A DNA stretch of 60,770 nucleotides from positions 1 to 60,770 of the forward strand of contig NZ_AKKV01000041.1 of the NCBI RefSeq assembly GCF_000269865.1, written 5' to 3'. Below, piece by piece: positions 49,193 to 60,760 of this stretch. The stretch's first letter is position 1; each line of letters opens with the position of its first letter. This DNA comes from Fictibacillus macauensis ZFHKF-1. Lineage in GTDB: Bacteria > Bacillota > Bacilli > Bacillales > Fictibacillaceae. The translations under genes were made by a program, and so were the position numbers. Under the pieces are notes generated by a model. It made no database searches. It was not told the DNA's origin and saw only the letters and a program-made list of their open reading frames with translations.

Positions 49193-50656
49193 CTAAAGAC
49201 GTGAAGCTGTTTCATCCAAACGTTTTAAAATCTCTTCTTTTCCAAAAAGAGCAATCGCTTGTGGCAAGTCTGGACCATGGGTTTGACCCGTTGTTGCTAC
49301 ACGAATTGGCATAAAGAGATTCTTCCCTTTTTGACCAGATTCTTTTTGTGTTGCTTTAATAGCTGCTTTCACAGCTTCAGGAGTAAAGTCGTCTAGCTCA
49401 GTAAGTTGTGCTTTAAACACTTCTACCACTTGAGGGACACTTTCGCCCTTAAGTACTTCAAGCGCGTCTTCCTCATATTCAATATGGTCTTTAAAGAACA
49501 GCTCTGTTAACTCAACGATTTCGGAACCATAGCTCATTTTCTCTTGATAGAGAGCAAGCAAGGTTCTAACCCATGCTGCGTCTTCAGCAGTCATGTTTTC
49601 TTGCACACGACCTGCCTTAATAAGGTGAGGCAATGAGAGCTCCATGAGTGTATCCATATCTAACGTTTTCATATATTGGTTGTTTAACCATAGTAGTTTC
49701 TGTTGATCAAACACAGCTGGCGCTTTCGATAAACGTTCCGGATCAAAGATTTCAATGAACTGCTCTTTGTTAAAAATCTCTTCTTCTCCAACTGGTGACC
49801 AACCTAATAGCGTAATAAAGTTAAAGAGAGCTTCCGGAAGATAACCAAGTTGCTCATATTGCTCGATAAATTGGATAATTGACTCATCACGCTTGCTTAG
49901 TTTTTTACGATTTTCATTGTAAATTAACGTCATATGACCGAAGACCGGAGGCTCCCATCCAAATGCATCGTAAACGACTAATTGCTTAGGCGTATTAGAA
50001 ATATGATCGTCACCACGTAATACGTGTGAAATTTTCATTAAGTAATCATCAATAGCTACCGCAAAGTTATACGTTGGGATCCCATCTTTTTTCACAATGA
50101 CATAGTCGCTAATACCATTAGAATCAAAAGAAACCGGACCTTTGACGAGATCATCAAAAGCAAACGTGCGATCCTTTGGAATTGCAATGCGAATGCTAGG
50201 TTTGCGTCCTTCTGCTTCTAGTGCCTGACGCTCTTCTTCCGTTAAATGACGACACTTCCCAGAATAAAGAGGGTTCTCTCCTTTAGCCATCTGCTCTTCA
50301 CGAGCAGCTTCTAACTCTTCCTCTGTACAGTAACAAGGATAAGCCAAATCACGTGCTAAGAGCTCATCATAGTGTTTTTTATAAAGATCTAAACGCTCCA
50401 TTTGTGTATAAGGGCCGTATTCTCCACCAACATCTATACTTTCATCCCAATCAATTCCGAGCCATTTTAGGTAAGTTAACTGACTTTCAACACCACCGGC
50501 AATGTTTCGCTTTTGATCTGTATCTTCTATACGAATAATAAATTTGCCACCTGTATGACGAGCATATAAATAATTAAATAATGCTGTTCGCGCGTTTCCA
50601 ATATGTAAATGACCTGTTGGACTTGGCGCGTATCGAACTCTTACTTCTTTCGACAT
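49193..50656 (-). CDS. gltX: Glutamyl-tRNA synthetase
   Basis: A 487-aa class I synthetase. HIGH is HIGN (18-21), KMSKS is KLSKR near 253, and a zinc-type Cys cluster C108, C110, C135 and H137 is present. Bacillus relatives use a non-discriminating GluRS that also charges tRNA-Gln for GatCAB; I infer the same here. It follows ispF closely with a weak promoter candidate. Confidence 0.96.
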   Translation of the reverse strand: MSKEVRVRYAPSPTGHLHIGNARTALFNYLYARHTGGKFIIRIEDTDQKRNIAGGVESQLTYLKWLGIDWDESIDVGGEYGPYTQMERLDLYKKHYDELLARDLAYPCYCTEEELEAAREEQMAKGENPLYSGKCRHLTEEERQALEAEGRKPSIRIAIPKDRTFAFDDLVKGPVSFDSNGISDYVIVKKDGIPTYNFAVAIDDYLMKISHVLRGDDHISNTPKQLVVYDAFGWEPPVFGHMTLIYNENRKKLSKRDESIIQFIEQYEQLGYLPEALFNFITLLGWSPVGEEEIFNKEQFIEIFDPERLSKAPAVFDQQKLLWLNNQYMKTLDMDTLMELSLPHLIKAGRVQENMTAEDAAWVRTLLALYQEKMSYGSEIVELTELFFKDHIEYEEDALEVLKGESVPQVVEVFKAQLTELDDFTPEAVKAAIKATQKESGQKGKNLFMPIRVATTGQTHGPDLPQAIALFGKEEILKRLDETASRL

Positions 50657-50692
50657 TCTCTGTCCACTCCGTTCTTTTTTATGCTTACTCGT

Positions 50693-50721
50693 ATTGTATC
50701 ATTTAGCAGCTGTTTTTGTAA
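50693..50721 (-). promoter_or_regulatory. Candidate promoter of gltX
   Basis: On the minus strand there is a weak -35 TTACAA (50721-50716), a 17-bp spacer and a -10 TACAAT (50698-50693). It overlaps the end of ispF. Confidence 0.35.
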
Positions 50722-51184
50722 TGAGGACAACCGCATTCGCAGCAATTCCTTCCTCGCGTCCTGTAAAGCCCAGCTTTTCTGTTGTAGTAGCCTTTACATT
50801 AATAACCTCTGGATCCACATCGAATAGGGAAGCAATTACGCCGCGCATCTCTTCAATATAGGGAGCCATTTTCGGTTTTTGAGCAATAATTGTGCAATCA
50901 ACGTTTCCTAGCTCATAGCCTTTTTTCTTCACAATCGCCCATGCTTCTTTTAATAACACTTTTGAATCGGCATCTTTAAATGCTGCATCCGTATCAGGAA
51001 AATGTTTACCAATATCCCCTTCACCCGCTGCACCTAAAAAAGCATCAGTAATCGTATGTAATAACACATCTGCATCTGAATGCCCTAATAGCCCTTTCTC
51101 AAAAGGAATCGTTACGCCCCCAATAATTAACGGACGACCTTCTACTAATTGATGAACATCATAGCCTTGTCCTACTCGAATCAT
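50699..51184 (-). CDS. ispF: 2-C-methyl-D-erythritol 2,4-cyclodiphosphate synthase
   Basis: A 161-aa trimeric enzyme of the MEP isoprenoid pathway. Zinc ligands D9 and H11 (GYDVHQL) and H43 ([10 protein letters not shown]), plus HSDADV and the terminal EGIAANAVV, are intact. The ATG overlaps the ispD stop by one base, placing consecutive pathway enzymes in a coupled pair. Confidence 0.97.
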   Translation of the reverse strand: MIRVGQGYDVHQLVEGRPLIIGGVTIPFEKGLLGHSDADVLLHTITDAFLGAAGEGDIGKHFPDTDAAFKDADSKVLLKEAWAIVKKKGYELGNVDCTIIAQKPKMAPYIEEMRGVIASLFDVDPEVINVKATTTEKLGFTGREEGIAANAVVLITKTAAK

Positions 51185-51870
51185 TATTTCCTCTTCCTTT
51201 CAGCTAAAATCGCCTTCGCAAATAGTATGTCATGAACTGTAGTCAGCTTAATATTCGTATAATCGCCTTCTACAATGGAAACAGGGTGACCCATGTTCTC
51301 TACGAGGCTTGCATCATCTGTGCCGAGATCTTTGCGTTTAGCGGCTGTCTCATGCGCATCTAAAACAATAGGCAGACGAAAAGCTTGTGGGGTTTGGACA
51401 GCCCACAAGCTTGCACGGTCTACCGTTTCATCCACGATTCCGTTACTGCCTTTTTTTACTGTATCTTTAAGCGGAACGGCAAGAATCGCCGCCCCCGTTT
51501 CCATCGCTTTTTTGACAAGTTCATGTATACGTTCTTGCTCAACAAATGGACGTGCACCATCATGAATGAGAACTAACTCAGCATCAGAAGCGGCTTTTAA
51601 CCCTTCATGAACACTATGTTGACGCTCTGCACCTCCAGCAACAAGCTGTACCTGTTTTTGAAAACGGCCCTTGCTAACAAGCTCTTGAAAAAGGGATTGT
51701 TCCTTTTCATTGATTGAAAGAATCATTTTCTCACACCAAGGGTCCTCTTCAAAAACGGTCATTGTATGTGCAATAAGCGGTTTCCCATCTAACTCAATCC
51801 ACTGTTTATTCTTGCCGGCATTCATACGTTTTCCTTGTCCAGCGGCTGGAATGACAACCGTATAGTTCAC
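51184..51870 (-). CDS. ispD: 2-C-methyl-D-erythritol 4-phosphate cytidylyltransferase
   Basis: A 228-aa enzyme adding CTP to MEP. The CTP-binding [12 protein letters not shown] (about 5-16), VHDGARPF-type HDGARPF motif and VQTPQAFRL are diagnostic. GTG 51870 gives [11 protein letters not shown], the expected N-terminus; an earlier GTG at 51885 adds five residues and is less likely. It overlaps ispF by one base. Confidence 0.94.
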   Translation of the reverse strand: MNYTVVIPAAGQGKRMNAGKNKQWIELDGKPLIAHTMTVFEEDPWCEKMILSINEKEQSLFQELVSKGRFQKQVQLVAGGAERQHSVHEGLKAASDAELVLIHDGARPFVEQERIHELVKKAMETGAAILAVPLKDTVKKGSNGIVDETVDRASLWAVQTPQAFRLPIVLDAHETAAKRKDLGTDDASLVENMGHPVSIVEGDYTNIKLTTVHDILFAKAILAERKRK

Positions 51871-51904
51871 ATCTCTCACCCACACTTATCTCTTTAACAA
51901 GCTA

Positions 51905-52996
51905 TTATAACGCTTTTTCCAAAAGCTTCGGTTTCGCAAAAATCATACGTCCTGCTGATGTTTGTAAAACACTTGTTACCAATACATCAATTGTTTTCCC
52001 AATATAATTACGACCTTCTTCGACGACAATCATCGTACCATCATCCAAGTAACCAACACCTTGGTTATGCTCTTTACCGTCTTTAATGACTTGAACGATT
52101 AACTCTTCGCCTGGAAGCACAATTGGTTTAACAGCATTTGCTAAATCATTTATGTTCAATACTAACACATTTTGAAGTTCACATACTTTGTTTAAATTAA
52201 AATCATTGGTTACTACAACACCTGATAAAAGTTGTGCCAGCTTAACGAGCTTAGAATCTACCTCGCTCACATCTTCAAAGTCACCTTCATAAATTTCCAC
52301 TTTTATTGACAGTTCTTTTTGAATGCGATTTAAAATATCAAGTCCTCGTCTTCCTCTATTACGCTTTAATACGTCGGAAGAGTCAGCAATATGTTGAAGT
52401 TCTTCCAACACAAAACGAGGAATAATAAGTGGACCTTCCAAGAATCCTGTTTGACAAATATCCGCTACCCGACCGTCAATAATTACACTCGTATCAAGTA
52501 TTTTGTATTTACCTTTTACCTTTTCTTCGTCTGCCTCACGCTTTCGGTCTTTGCCACCACGTCCGATTGAAAATAAATGAATAAGCTCGTCACGTTTCTT
52601 AAACCCGACTTGAAAACCTAAATACCCGAGCAATACAGTTAGGAAGATTGGTAAAATCGTGCTTAAAACAACAATGTTAATGTTATTAAGCGGCAATTGA
52701 ATTAAAAACGCCACAATAAGTCCAAATATAAGGCCAATCGTACCAAATAAAACATCAGGTGCTGGTGCTTTAACAACCGTTTCCTCCACCCAACGAATCA
52801 ATCCAACAAGATAATCAGTTACCCAAAACGTTGATAAGAAAAATACAAGTGCCCCTAATACTGCTCCTACGTATGAAGACGTCAGCTCTGACGGCGTCAC
52901 ACCTATATTTAATACAGCAATTAAGTCAGGGACAAATATATAACCTAGCATGCCGCCCGCTACAATAAAAAACAATTGTACAAACCTTTTTAGCAT
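51905..52996 (-). CDS. yacL: YacL, membrane PIN/TRAM-domain protein
   Basis: A 363-aa protein with four N-terminal membrane segments (about 5-28, 33-58, 78-102 and 108-130), a PINc-type nuclease fold ([20 protein letters not shown], about 165-184 onward) and a C-terminal TRAM domain ([20 protein letters not shown]). The family is conserved next to disA; its role is unclear. ATG 52996 has GGGAGG eight bases upstream; the GTG at 53005 lies at that site. Confidence 0.9.
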   Translation of the reverse strand: MLKRFVQLFFIVAGGMLGYIFVPDLIAVLNIGVTPSELTSSYVGAVLGALVFFLSTFWVTDYLVGLIRWVEETVVKAPAPDVLFGTIGLIFGLIVAFLIQLPLNNINIVVLSTILPIFLTVLLGYLGFQVGFKKRDELIHLFSIGRGGKDRKREADEEKVKGKYKILDTSVIIDGRVADICQTGFLEGPLIIPRFVLEELQHIADSSDVLKRNRGRRGLDILNRIQKELSIKVEIYEGDFEDVSEVDSKLVKLAQLLSGVVVTNDFNLNKVCELQNVLVLNINDLANAVKPIVLPGEELIVQVIKDGKEHNQGVGYLDDGTMIVVEEGRNYIGKTIDVLVTSVLQTSAGRMIFAKPKLLEKAL

Positions 52997-53077
52997 GCGC
53001 TTCACCTCCCTTAACCATTATTTACAGTTTACTTGTTTTGAAACATGTATTTCATAAAATGAAAAAATTTATTTACT

Positions 53078-54151
53078 TTATATATGGCGGTCTACAAACA
53101 ACTGTTCTTGAATGCGACGCAAGCCATCCTTAATTTTCTTGGCGCGAATTTCTCCAATTCCCTCTACCTCATCTAATTCCTTAATCGTTGCGCGCAAGAT
53201 CGTCGGCATGCTTTCGAAAGTATTAATTAAATTCTCGACAATATGATTGGGCAGACGTGGAATTTTTGATAAAATACGATAGCCTCTCGGATGAACAGTT
53301 TCTTCTTGATTTGTAACGGATGGTGAATGACCTAGTAGTTTCACAATGACATTTTCATCAAAAAGCTCATCACTTGATAGCTTTTTCAATTGACGAAGAA
53401 TATGGGCCGCATCTTGCTTTTTATCTTTTGCGTAATCTTTAATAAGCATGACCGCTTCGTCTTCAATATTGGCCACGAGCTCTTCCATCTGCATGCGAAT
53501 AAGTCTACCTTCTATTCCTAGCTCATTAACATACTTTATGATTTCACTTTTTATTCTTAGAACCATTTCGATGCGATGAATGACTTGAGACACTTCATGA
53601 AACGTAACAAGCTCTTCAAATTCTAAAGCGCCTAGGTTTGTTACACTTTGATCGAAGACAACCTTATACTTCTCTAACGTCTGAATGGCTTGGTTTGCTT
53701 TCGTTAAAATAACGCCAATATCTTTTAACGAATAACGAATAACACCTTGATATAAGGTAATGACATTTCGCCGTTGTGAAATTGAAATAACAAGATTACC
53801 TGTTTGACGGGCCACACGCTCCGCTGTTCGATGTCGAATCCCCGTTTCCGTTGAAGGGATCGACGTATCCGGTACAAGCTGAGCATTCGCATTTAAAATA
53901 CGAGATGCATCCTCACTAAGAATGATCGCTCCATCCATTTTAGCTAGTTCGTATAAGGAGGCCGGGGAATACTTACAGTTAATCGAAAAACCCCCATCGA
54001 CGATTTGCGTAATTTTATCATTATAGCCAACGACGATTAATCCCCCAGTGTTTGCACGCAGCACGTTATCAATACCTTCGCGTAATGGCGTCCCAGGTGC
54101 AACGAGCTGCAGCATATTACTAATAATTGCTTCTCTTAAAATATGATCCAT
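53078..54151 (-). CDS. disA: DisA, DNA-integrity scanning c-di-AMP synthase
   Basis: A 357-aa octameric diadenylate cyclase that links DNA lesions to c-di-AMP levels. The DAC domain (about 1-145) has the DGA (73-75) and RHRTA (106-110) motifs. A helical linker follows, then a RuvA-like helix-hairpin-helix DNA-binding tail ([20 protein letters not shown]). Its ribosome-binding site AGGAGG is inside the end of radA, three bases away. Confidence 0.96.
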   Translation of the reverse strand: MDHILREAIISNMLQLVAPGTPLREGIDNVLRANTGGLIVVGYNDKITQIVDGGFSINCKYSPASLYELAKMDGAIILSEDASRILNANAQLVPDTSIPSTETGIRHRTAERVARQTGNLVISISQRRNVITLYQGVIRYSLKDIGVILTKANQAIQTLEKYKVVFDQSVTNLGALEFEELVTFHEVSQVIHRIEMVLRIKSEIIKYVNELGIEGRLIRMQMEELVANIEDEAVMLIKDYAKDKKQDAAHILRQLKKLSSDELFDENVIVKLLGHSPSVTNQEETVHPRGYRILSKIPRLPNHIVENLINTFESMPTILRATIKELDEVEGIGEIRAKKIKDGLRRIQEQLFVDRHI

Positions 54152-54154
54152 ACC

Positions 54155-55531
54155 TTATCCTCCTAAAGTATAGTGCAACGCCTCTTCGACTGTTGACACC
54201 CCAATCACTTCGATGCCTTTTGGAATAGTCCACCCGCCAATATTCTTATCCGGAATAATCGCTCGTTCAAATCCTAGCTTGGCCGCTTCATGAATGCGTT
54301 GATCGATGCGAGATACACGTCTTACTTCACCCGTTAGCCCTACCTCGCCAATCATGACATCCGTCGGTCTCGTTGATGAATCTTTGAAACTAGACGCAAT
54401 GCTTACCGCTACCGCTAAATCCACAGCAGGTTCATCTAAGCGAACACCACCCGCTACGTTAATATAGGCGTCTTGATTTTGGAGAAGAAGACCGACTCTT
54501 TTCTCCAACACAGCCATTAAAAGCGATACGCGATTATGATCAATGCCCGTAGCCATTCTTCTAGGATTTCCAAAACTAGTTGGCGATATAAGTGCCTGGA
54601 TTTCTACTAACATAGGCCGTGTACCTTCCAAAGACGCCACAACAGTCGATCCGGCAACACCTTTAGAGCGCTCTTCAAGAAATATTTCGGACGGATTGGT
54701 GACTTCGGATAGTCCAATTTCTTTCATTTCAAATACACCGATTTCATTTGTTGATCCGAATCGGTTTTTTACAGCGCGCAAAATCCGATACGTATGATGA
54801 CGCTCTCCTTCAAAATAGAGTACTGCATCGACCATATGCTCAAGCATACGAGGTCCAGCAATAGCGCCTTCTTTCGTAACGTGTCCGACGATAAAAATCG
54901 CCACTCCCTTTGTTTTTGCAATTCTCATAAAGTGACTCGTACATTCGCGAACTTGTGAAACACTACCCGGCGCACTAGTCACCTCAGGTCTGTACACTGT
55001 CTGAATTGAATCAATGATTACAACTGTCGGTGCGATTTCCTCCACCGACTTTTCTATTAAATCAAGATCAGTTTCTGCCAATACATATAACTCATCAGCA
55101 GCTATATGAAGACGATCCGAACGAAGTTTCGTTTGTTTAACCGATTCCTCTCCAGAAATATACAACACTTTTTGCCCAGTTTGTGCTAATTTAGCAGAAG
55201 TTTGTAGTAAAAGTGTTGATTTTCCGATACCGGGGTCACCCCCAACGAGTACAAGTGAACCAGGGACAATGCCACCTCCAAGCACACGATTTAACTCTCC
55301 TGTATGAGTGTTAATTCGAGGCTCTTGTTCGCTTTTAATAGACACGATTGATTGTGGCTTTTGTTTTGTACCTAAAGCTGACGTAGAGGATAAACCTCGT
55401 GTTTGTACTTCTTTTTTTATGATTTCTTCTACCATCGTATTCCATTGATGGCAACCAGGACATTTCCCCATCCATTTTGGCGATTCATAGCCGCATTCCT
55501 GGCACATAAACACAGACTTGTTTTTGGCCAT
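54155..55531 (-). CDS. radA: RadA (Sms), DNA repair ATPase
   Basis: A 458-aa RecA-like ATPase and branch-migration helicase. It has an N-terminal zinc finger (C10, C13, C24, C27), Walker [11 protein letters not shown] (97-106), the RadA motif KNRFG and a LonC-like P-loop domain at the C-terminus (about 290-458). It lies next to disA, whose activity RadA is reported to modulate in B. subtilis. Downstream of clpC but separated by a terminator and a possible own promoter. Confidence 0.96.
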   Translation of the reverse strand: MAKNKSVFMCQECGYESPKWMGKCPGCHQWNTMVEEIIKKEVQTRGLSSTSALGTKQKPQSIVSIKSEQEPRINTHTGELNRVLGGGIVPGSLVLVGGDPGIGKSTLLLQTSAKLAQTGQKVLYISGEESVKQTKLRSDRLHIAADELYVLAETDLDLIEKSVEEIAPTVVIIDSIQTVYRPEVTSAPGSVSQVRECTSHFMRIAKTKGVAIFIVGHVTKEGAIAGPRMLEHMVDAVLYFEGERHHTYRILRAVKNRFGSTNEIGVFEMKEIGLSEVTNPSEIFLEERSKGVAGSTVVASLEGTRPMLVEIQALISPTSFGNPRRMATGIDHNRVSLLMAVLEKRVGLLLQNQDAYINVAGGVRLDEPAVDLAVAVSIASSFKDSSTRPTDVMIGEVGLTGEVRRVSRIDQRIHEAAKLGFERAIIPDKNIGGWTIPKGIEVIGVSTVEEALHYTLGG

Positions 55532-55621
55532 GCCGTTCTCCTCTATTTAAGGCATTCTTCAAAAGATGCCCTTTTTCCTGTATGATTTTGGTGGAACCGT
55601 TGCTTTCTTTATTTTAACAAA

Positions 55622-55650
55622 CATATAGTGATTCTTTCCAATCGGGGCAA
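55622..55650 (-). promoter_or_regulatory. Candidate promoter of radA
   Basis: On the minus strand there is a -35 TTGCCC (55650-55645), a 17-bp spacer and a -10 TATATG (55627-55622), about 90 bp upstream of radA. The match is only moderate. Confidence 0.45.
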
Positions 55651-55725
55651 TTGGAATTTACATGAAAGTCCCTTCCAAATTGTAGGTTATTTGTAAAAAG
55701 GGAGCTTGTTACACATAAATTCGCT

Positions 55726-55760
55726 AAAAACCCGGAAGACGTGACTGCCTTCCGGGTTTT
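55726..55760 (-). terminator. Terminator after clpC
   Basis: On the minus strand AAAACCCGGAAG (55760-55749) pairs with CTTCCGGGTTTT (55738-55727), 12 bp with a 10-nt loop, followed by T. It separates the ctsR operon from radA. Confidence 0.9.
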
Positions 55761-55788
55761 GTAAACCAATTATCATATTTCTGAAAGT

Positions 55789-58221
55789 TTAGGAACCTGC
55801 TCCAACTGTCTCAACAACAAATTCATTGTTATCAACATCAATTTTCACTACATTCCCTTTGCTAATGTTGCCGCGCAATAACTCTTCAGAGAGACGATCT
55901 TCAATTTTACGTTGAAGCGCTCTTCGCAATGGTCGCGCCCCATAATCTGGGTCATATCCCTCTTCTGTAATCTTATCAAGTGCGGCGTCTGTTAATTCGA
56001 TCTCAATATCTTGATCGCGCAAACGCTGAATAAGAGAATCGGCCATGAGTGTAACGATTTCTTTTAAATGCTTCTTCTCAAGTCCATGGAACACAATAAT
56101 TTCATCGATCCGGTTTAAGAATTCTGGACGGAACGCTTTTTTCAACTCATCCATCACTTTACTCTTCATATCGCTATACTGCTGATCTTCACTATGCACG
56201 GTAAATCCAAGCGTTTTATTGCGTTTTAACGTGCTAGCACCAACGTTGGATGTCATAATAACAACCGTGTTTCTAAAGTCTACTGTACGTCCTTTAGAAT
56301 CCGTTAAACGACCATCTTCTAGTACTTGCAATAAGATGTTAAATACTTCCGGATGCGCTTTTTCAATCTCATCTAACAGAATAACCGAGTACGGTTTACG
56401 ACGTACTTTTTCTGTTAATTGACCGCCTTCTTCATGGCCAACATAACCTGGAGGTGAACCAACGAGACGGCTCGTAGTATGCTTCTCCATATATTCAGAC
56501 ATATCGATTCGAATAATCGCATCTTCATCTCCAAATAAGGACTCTGCTACGGCACGCGCAAGCTCTGTTTTACCCACACCAGTTGGACCGAGGAAAATAA
56601 ATGAACCAATTGGGCGTTTCGGGTCTTTTAAGCCAGCACGGGCACGACGAATGGCCTTAGAAATGGATTGAACAGCTTCATCTTGGCCGATGACACGATT
56701 GTGCAAGATTTCCTCAAGCTTTAACAGACGTTCTGTTTCTTCTTGAGCTAGTTTGGCAACAGGCACTCCCGTCCAGCTAGAAACAACTTGAGCAATATCT
56801 TCTGGTGTAACTTCAGTATTTTCTTGCCCTTGTTTTTCTTTCCAAACATTCTTCGTCTTCTCTAACTCTTCACGCAGTCGTTGCTCTGTATCGCGTAAGG
56901 ACGCAGCCTTTTCAAACTCTTGGCTTTGTACAGCGGCATCCTTTTCTTTACGAACTTCCTCAAGCTTCACTTCAAGTTCTTTTAAATTTGGAGGAGCTGT
57001 ATACGAACGAAGTCTGACTTTTGAAGCTGCCTCATCAATGAGGTCAATCGCTTTATCTGGTAAAAAACGATCGGATATATAACGATCGGATAAAGTAACC
57101 GCAGCTTCAATCGCTTCATCCGTAATTTTTACACGGTGATGCGCTTCGTAACGATCACGTAGTCCTTGTAAAATTTGTGTGCTTTCATCTTTTGTTGGCT
57201 CATTTACGGTAATTGGCTGAAAACGGCGTTCTAATGCTGCATCTTTCTCGATGTATTTGCGATACTCATCTAACGTAGTAGCACCAATACATTGCAGTTC
57301 GCCACGGGCAAGAGCTGGCTTTAAGATATTAGAAGCATCAATCGCTCCTTCTGCGCCTCCCGCACCAATTAACGTATGAAGTTCATCAATGAATAGAATA
57401 ATGTTGCCTGCTTGGCGAATTTCATCCATTACTTTTTTCAAACGATCTTCAAATTCGCCTCGATATTTCGTCCCGGCAACAACCGTACCCATATCAAGCG
57501 TCATAACGCGCTTATCTCGCAACGTTTCTGGCACTTCATTATTAATAATTTGTTGCGCAAGTCCTTCTGCAATCGCTGTTTTACCAACACCCGGTTCACC
57601 GATTAGCACAGGATTGTTTTTTGTACGACGACTGAGCACCTCGATTACACGTTGAATTTCTTTAGCACGACCTATGACCGGATCTAAGCTGCCATCCTTG
57701 GCAACCGCTGTTAGATCACGTGCTAATGAATCTAATGTCGGCGTGTTTGCATTAGCAGACGAACCACGATGATTAGAAGAAGCTTCATTACTGCCTAGCA
57801 ATTGCAATACTTGCTGACGCGCCTTATTTAAGCTAACACCTAAATTATTTAGTACGCGTGCTGCAACTCCTTCTCCTTCACGAATCAGACCAAGGAGGAT
57901 ATGCTCCGTGCCTACATAAGAATGACCAAGTTTTCTTGCTTCATCCATTGATAACTCGATGACTTTTTTAGCTCTAGGAGTGTAATGGATGGTTTGCACG
58001 GATTCTTGCCCCCGTCCAATCAATGTTTCTACTTCTTTTTGAATCTTTTCTGGACCCAGTCCTAACACGTGAAGTGCTTTAGCGGCAATTCCTTCTCCTT
58101 CACGAATTAAACCGAGGAGGATGTGCTCTGTGCCTACGTTATTATGACCCAATCGAATGGCCTCTTCCTGCGCTAACGCAAGTACCTTTTGAGCTCGTTC
58201 TGTAAATCGACCAAACATCAT
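55789..58221 (-). CDS. clpC: ClpC, AAA+ protease ATPase
   Basis: An 810-aa unfoldase that works with ClpP and the adaptors MecA and McsB. Two N-terminal Clp repeats ([14 protein letters not shown] occurs twice), AAA1 with GEPGVGKT, the ClpC-type M domain with coiled coil (about 410-470), and AAA2 with GPTGVGKT and the GYVG pore loop. The start is placed at ATG 58221 ([11 protein letters not shown]) by homology; a TTG two codons earlier is nearer the weak GGGAG site. Confidence 0.96.
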   Translation of the reverse strand: MMFGRFTERAQKVLALAQEEAIRLGHNNVGTEHILLGLIREGEGIAAKALHVLGLGPEKIQKEVETLIGRGQESVQTIHYTPRAKKVIELSMDEARKLGHSYVGTEHILLGLIREGEGVAARVLNNLGVSLNKARQQVLQLLGSNEASSNHRGSSANANTPTLDSLARDLTAVAKDGSLDPVIGRAKEIQRVIEVLSRRTKNNPVLIGEPGVGKTAIAEGLAQQIINNEVPETLRDKRVMTLDMGTVVAGTKYRGEFEDRLKKVMDEIRQAGNIILFIDELHTLIGAGGAEGAIDASNILKPALARGELQCIGATTLDEYRKYIEKDAALERRFQPITVNEPTKDESTQILQGLRDRYEAHHRVKITDEAIEAAVTLSDRYISDRFLPDKAIDLIDEAASKVRLRSYTAPPNLKELEVKLEEVRKEKDAAVQSQEFEKAASLRDTEQRLREELEKTKNVWKEKQGQENTEVTPEDIAQVVSSWTGVPVAKLAQEETERLLKLEEILHNRVIGQDEAVQSISKAIRRARAGLKDPKRPIGSFIFLGPTGVGKTELARAVAESLFGDEDAIIRIDMSEYMEKHTTSRLVGSPPGYVGHEEGGQLTEKVRRKPYSVILLDEIEKAHPEVFNILLQVLEDGRLTDSKGRTVDFRNTVVIMTSNVGASTLKRNKTLGFTVHSEDQQYSDMKSKVMDELKKAFRPEFLNRIDEIIVFHGLEKKHLKEIVTLMADSLIQRLRDQDIEIELTDAALDKITEEGYDPDYGARPLRRALQRKIEDRLSEELLRGNISKGNVVKIDVDNNEFVVETVGAGS

Positions 58222-58245
58222 ATTCAATCACACTCCCATTTATAA

Positions 58246-59313
58246 TTAACCTTCTTCTAATTTCAGTCTTTCACGAATTAACGTAGCGCGACGAATGTCT
58301 CGTTCTTCCGGCGTTAAGCGTTCATTCGCATATTGTTGTAAAAAACCAGGTTGAGTAAGTATCATTAGCTCATTTAAAATTGAGCGCGAGATGCCTTCAA
58401 TAAATCCAAGATCAATCCCTAGTCGAACGTCTGATAAACATTGACTAGCTTCTTTTGATTGAATAATGCGGCTATGTTCCAATACACCATAGGACCGATA
58501 TATACGATCTTCTAGTTGAATGCGTAAAGCTTCTTGTAAACCTTTACGAGCTGCTTTCTCTTGCTGAATAAGCTGTAACACAACGCCTCGAAGATCTTCA
58601 ACGATATCTTCTTCCGATTTTCCAAGTGTCATTTGGTTAGAGATTTGAAACACATTTCCTTGCGCTTCTGTCCCTTCTCCATAAATACCTCGAACGACTA
58701 AGCCAAGCTGATTAATCGCTGGAATAATTCTGCTAATTTGCTTTGTAATCACAAGTGCAGGTAAATGCATCATAACTGAAGCACGTAAACCTGTGCCTAC
58801 ATTTGTCGGGCAACTTGTTAAATACCCTCGTTCCTCGTCAAATGCATAGTCCACTTTTTCTTCAATCCAGTCATCTAATCCGCTAGCTAGCGTTAAAGCT
58901 TCACTTAATTGCAATCCCGGAAACAAGCACTGAATGCGCAAATGATCTTCTTCATTGATCATAATGCTCACGGACTCTTCTTTATTTAAAAGAACAGCTC
59001 CATACGTTGATTCCTCTGCTAAATTCGGGCTAATTAAGTGTTTCTCTACTAATACCCTTTTTTCTAATGGGTTTAGCGTGTTTAAATATAAAATTTCAAA
59101 CGGACCATAGTCGCCATATAATTGGCCACCACAAGTTTGTTCAAGTTTGTGAACAACCGCTTTTGCATCTTCTTCAGAAGCAACCGATGGGAATGTGTAC
59201 TGCTCAAGATTACGGGCTAAGCGAATACGACTGCTAAGCACAATGTCCGAATCTGGTCCATCTTCTTTCATCCATGGACTAATTGCTTCTGAGATGAATC
59301 GTTCCAAGGACAT
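58246..59313 (-). CDS. mcsB: McsB, protein arginine kinase
   Basis: A 355-aa phosphagen-kinase-like enzyme that phosphorylates arginine residues of misfolded proteins to mark them for ClpCP. ATP-binding Arg in SSRIRLARN (about 27-35), catalytic Glu of MINEEDH (about 118-124) and Cys168 in SCPTNVGTG are intact. The C-terminal allosteric pArg sites were not checked. It lies three bases after mcsA. Confidence 0.96.
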   Translation of the reverse strand: MSLERFISEAISPWMKEDGPDSDIVLSSRIRLARNLEQYTFPSVASEEDAKAVVHKLEQTCGGQLYGDYGPFEILYLNTLNPLEKRVLVEKHLISPNLAEESTYGAVLLNKEESVSIMINEEDHLRIQCLFPGLQLSEALTLASGLDDWIEEKVDYAFDEERGYLTSCPTNVGTGLRASVMMHLPALVITKQISRIIPAINQLGLVVRGIYGEGTEAQGNVFQISNQMTLGKSEEDIVEDLRGVVLQLIQQEKAARKGLQEALRIQLEDRIYRSYGVLEHSRIIQSKEASQCLSDVRLGIDLGFIEGISRSILNELMILTQPGFLQQYANERLTPEERDIRRATLIRERLKLEEG

Positions 59314-59316
59314 GTG

Positions 59317-59853
59317 CTATTCCCCCTTACCTTCACTGATTTGTTTTTCAATTTGGCGGATACGATCGCGTGTCTCTGCCGCCTTTTCAAACTCCTCATG
59401 TACAATATACTGCTGCATAGCTTGCTTTAATTTTTCTATTTCGCGTTTTTCTTGCAAACCATTTCCTAGACGCTTCGGAATCTTGCCGGCATGCTTTGTA
59501 TTTCCGCCGTGCAATCTTCTTAAGACGGAGTCGAGTTTCGGATCAAAAACTCGATAGCACTGGCTACAACCAAACCTACTTGTTTTGGCAAACTGTTGAT
59601 AGGTCATTCCACACTCTGGACACGATAAACCTGTGGAAGGCTGTAAACCTGCTCCTGCTGCCCCAGGGATTGCCGAATCCCCATAAAGCAAACCTGACAG
59701 CAGTTGATGGATAGAGAAACTATTCGACCCCGGAAGGAATTCTCCTTTTTCTTTTGCACATTGCTCACAAATATGAAATTCCATTTTCTGACCATTTAAT
59801 ATCTTCGTGAAGTGCAAAGTTGCAGGCCGTTCATGACACTCCTGGCAATACAT
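59317..59853 (-). CDS. mcsA: McsA, activator of McsB
   Basis: A 178-aa zinc protein that activates McsB. Four CxxC pairs (C3/C6, C29/C32, C78/C81, C96/C99) form two zinc sites, and a UVR-motif coiled region (about 140-172, KQAMQQYIVHEEFEKAAETR) ends the protein. Cys-rich stress-sensing region is conserved. It lies 34 bases after ctsR. Confidence 0.95.
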   Translation of the reverse strand: MYCQECHERPATLHFTKILNGQKMEFHICEQCAKEKGEFLPGSNSFSIHQLLSGLLYGDSAIPGAAGAGLQPSTGLSCPECGMTYQQFAKTSRFGCSQCYRVFDPKLDSVLRRLHGGNTKHAGKIPKRLGNGLQEKREIEKLKQAMQQYIVHEEFEKAAETRDRIRQIEKQISEGKGE

Positions 59854-59887
59854 CGTTACGCCTCCCTATAATAAATGTGATTCAACC

Positions 59888-60358
59888 TTATCTGGTTCTA
59901 AATTTTAATGTTCGAATCATCGATTTTAATAATTCAGCCCTTAACTGATCACGAGCAGGAAGGTCCAACATATGAAGTACAGAACGATCGATTACACTTA
60001 GCATAATTCTCGCTTCTCGTTCAGAAATAATTTGTTCATCATGTAAACGAAGAACGACATTTTCTGCATTGCTTTGAGAGATTTTATCTTTTATTAATAG
60101 CATTAGCTGATCAATTAAATGTACATAATCTTCTGCAGTCACTTTAATAATTCGAATATATCCGCCTCCGCCACGCTTACTTTCAACAACAAAACCTTTT
60201 TCTAATGTAAAGCGTGTATTAATAACATAATTAATTTGCGAAGGTACACATTGGAATTTTTCAGCGATGTCTGTTCGTTTAATTTCAATAAACTGATCGT
60301 TTGAACCAGCGATTACTTGCTTTAAGTAGGCCTCAATAATGTCCGATACATTTCTCAT
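59888..60358 (-). CDS. ctsR: CtsR, repressor of class III heat-shock genes
   Basis: A 156-aa winged-helix repressor that binds direct repeats of the heptad (A/G)GTCAAA. The conserved FQCVPSQINYVINTRFT and the Gly-rich wing ESKRGGGGYIRI (about 62-73) are intact. The heat-sensing tetraglycine loop is present. ATG 60358 is seven bases after GGAGG; ATG 60361, one codon earlier, is also possible. First gene of the operon that it represses. Confidence 0.95.
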   Translation of the reverse strand: MRNVSDIIEAYLKQVIAGSNDQFIEIKRTDIAEKFQCVPSQINYVINTRFTLEKGFVVESKRGGGGYIRIIKVTAEDYVHLIDQLMLLIKDKISQSNAENVVLRLHDEQIISEREARIMLSVIDRSVLHMLDLPARDQLRAELLKSMIRTLKFRTR

Positions 60359-60378
60359 CATAGTCCCTCCCCTCTGAC

Positions 60379-60395
60379 TTTGACTATATTTGACT
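60379..60395 (-). promoter_or_regulatory. CtsR operator
   Basis: Two AGTCAAA heptads (60395-60389 and 60385-60379) separated by TAT on the minus strand match the CtsR box. A third, imperfect copy (AGTCAGA) follows directly downstream. It lies just downstream of the -10 box, covering the transcription start. Confidence 0.9.
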
Positions 60396-60405
60396 ATATA
60401 TACCT

Positions 60406-60435
60406 ATTATAATTTGTTTTTAGGGATCGATGCAA
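60406..60435 (-). promoter_or_regulatory. Sigma-A promoter of the ctsR operon
   Basis: On the minus strand there is a -35 TTGCAT (60435-60430), an 18-bp spacer and a perfect -10 TATAAT (60411-60406). Confidence 0.75.
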
Positions 60436-60486
60436 CTAATGAATACTATTTTTATATTTAGGGGAAGCTAACGCTCTTCACAAGTA

Positions 60487-60511
60487 TTACCCGTTATTTT
60501 ACGAATTAACC
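60487..60511 (-). promoter_or_regulatory. Candidate sigma-B promoter of the ctsR operon
   Basis: On the minus strand GGTTAA (60511-60506) and GGGTAA (60492-60487) lie 13 bp apart, each one base off the sigma-B consensus GTTTAA/GGGTAT. B. subtilis ctsR also has a sigma-B promoter, which supports the reading. No other feature is recognised between 60515 and 60715. Confidence 0.55.
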
Positions 60512-60716
60512 TATAAATTGGGAACTCTTTTTTACAACCTTTTCATTTTTCACAAGAGGAAGAGCTAAGCAGAGAATAGGGACTGGACTAGGTTTCGCAC
60601 CATGCCTTTTTAAGAAGGTGAAAGTGGAGCTATTTTTGTTGAATGAGAGAGCCTGTTAGTCTTTTCTTTTGAAAACAGGGCATCTTTTAACTAACTTTAC
60701 ACATGAATTTAAATAG

Positions 60717-60754
60717 AAAAAAGCACCGCTGGATTTCTCCAACAGTGCTTTTTT
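60717..60754 (-). terminator. Terminator of the upstream rRNA operon
   Basis: On the minus strand a stem of about 17 bp (60754-60738 with 60733-60717, including two G-U pairs) is closed by a GAAA loop and followed by T. The G-U pairs are stable only when read on the minus strand, so it serves the gene to the right of the window. Confidence 0.85.
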
Positions 60755-60760
60755 ATGTGT

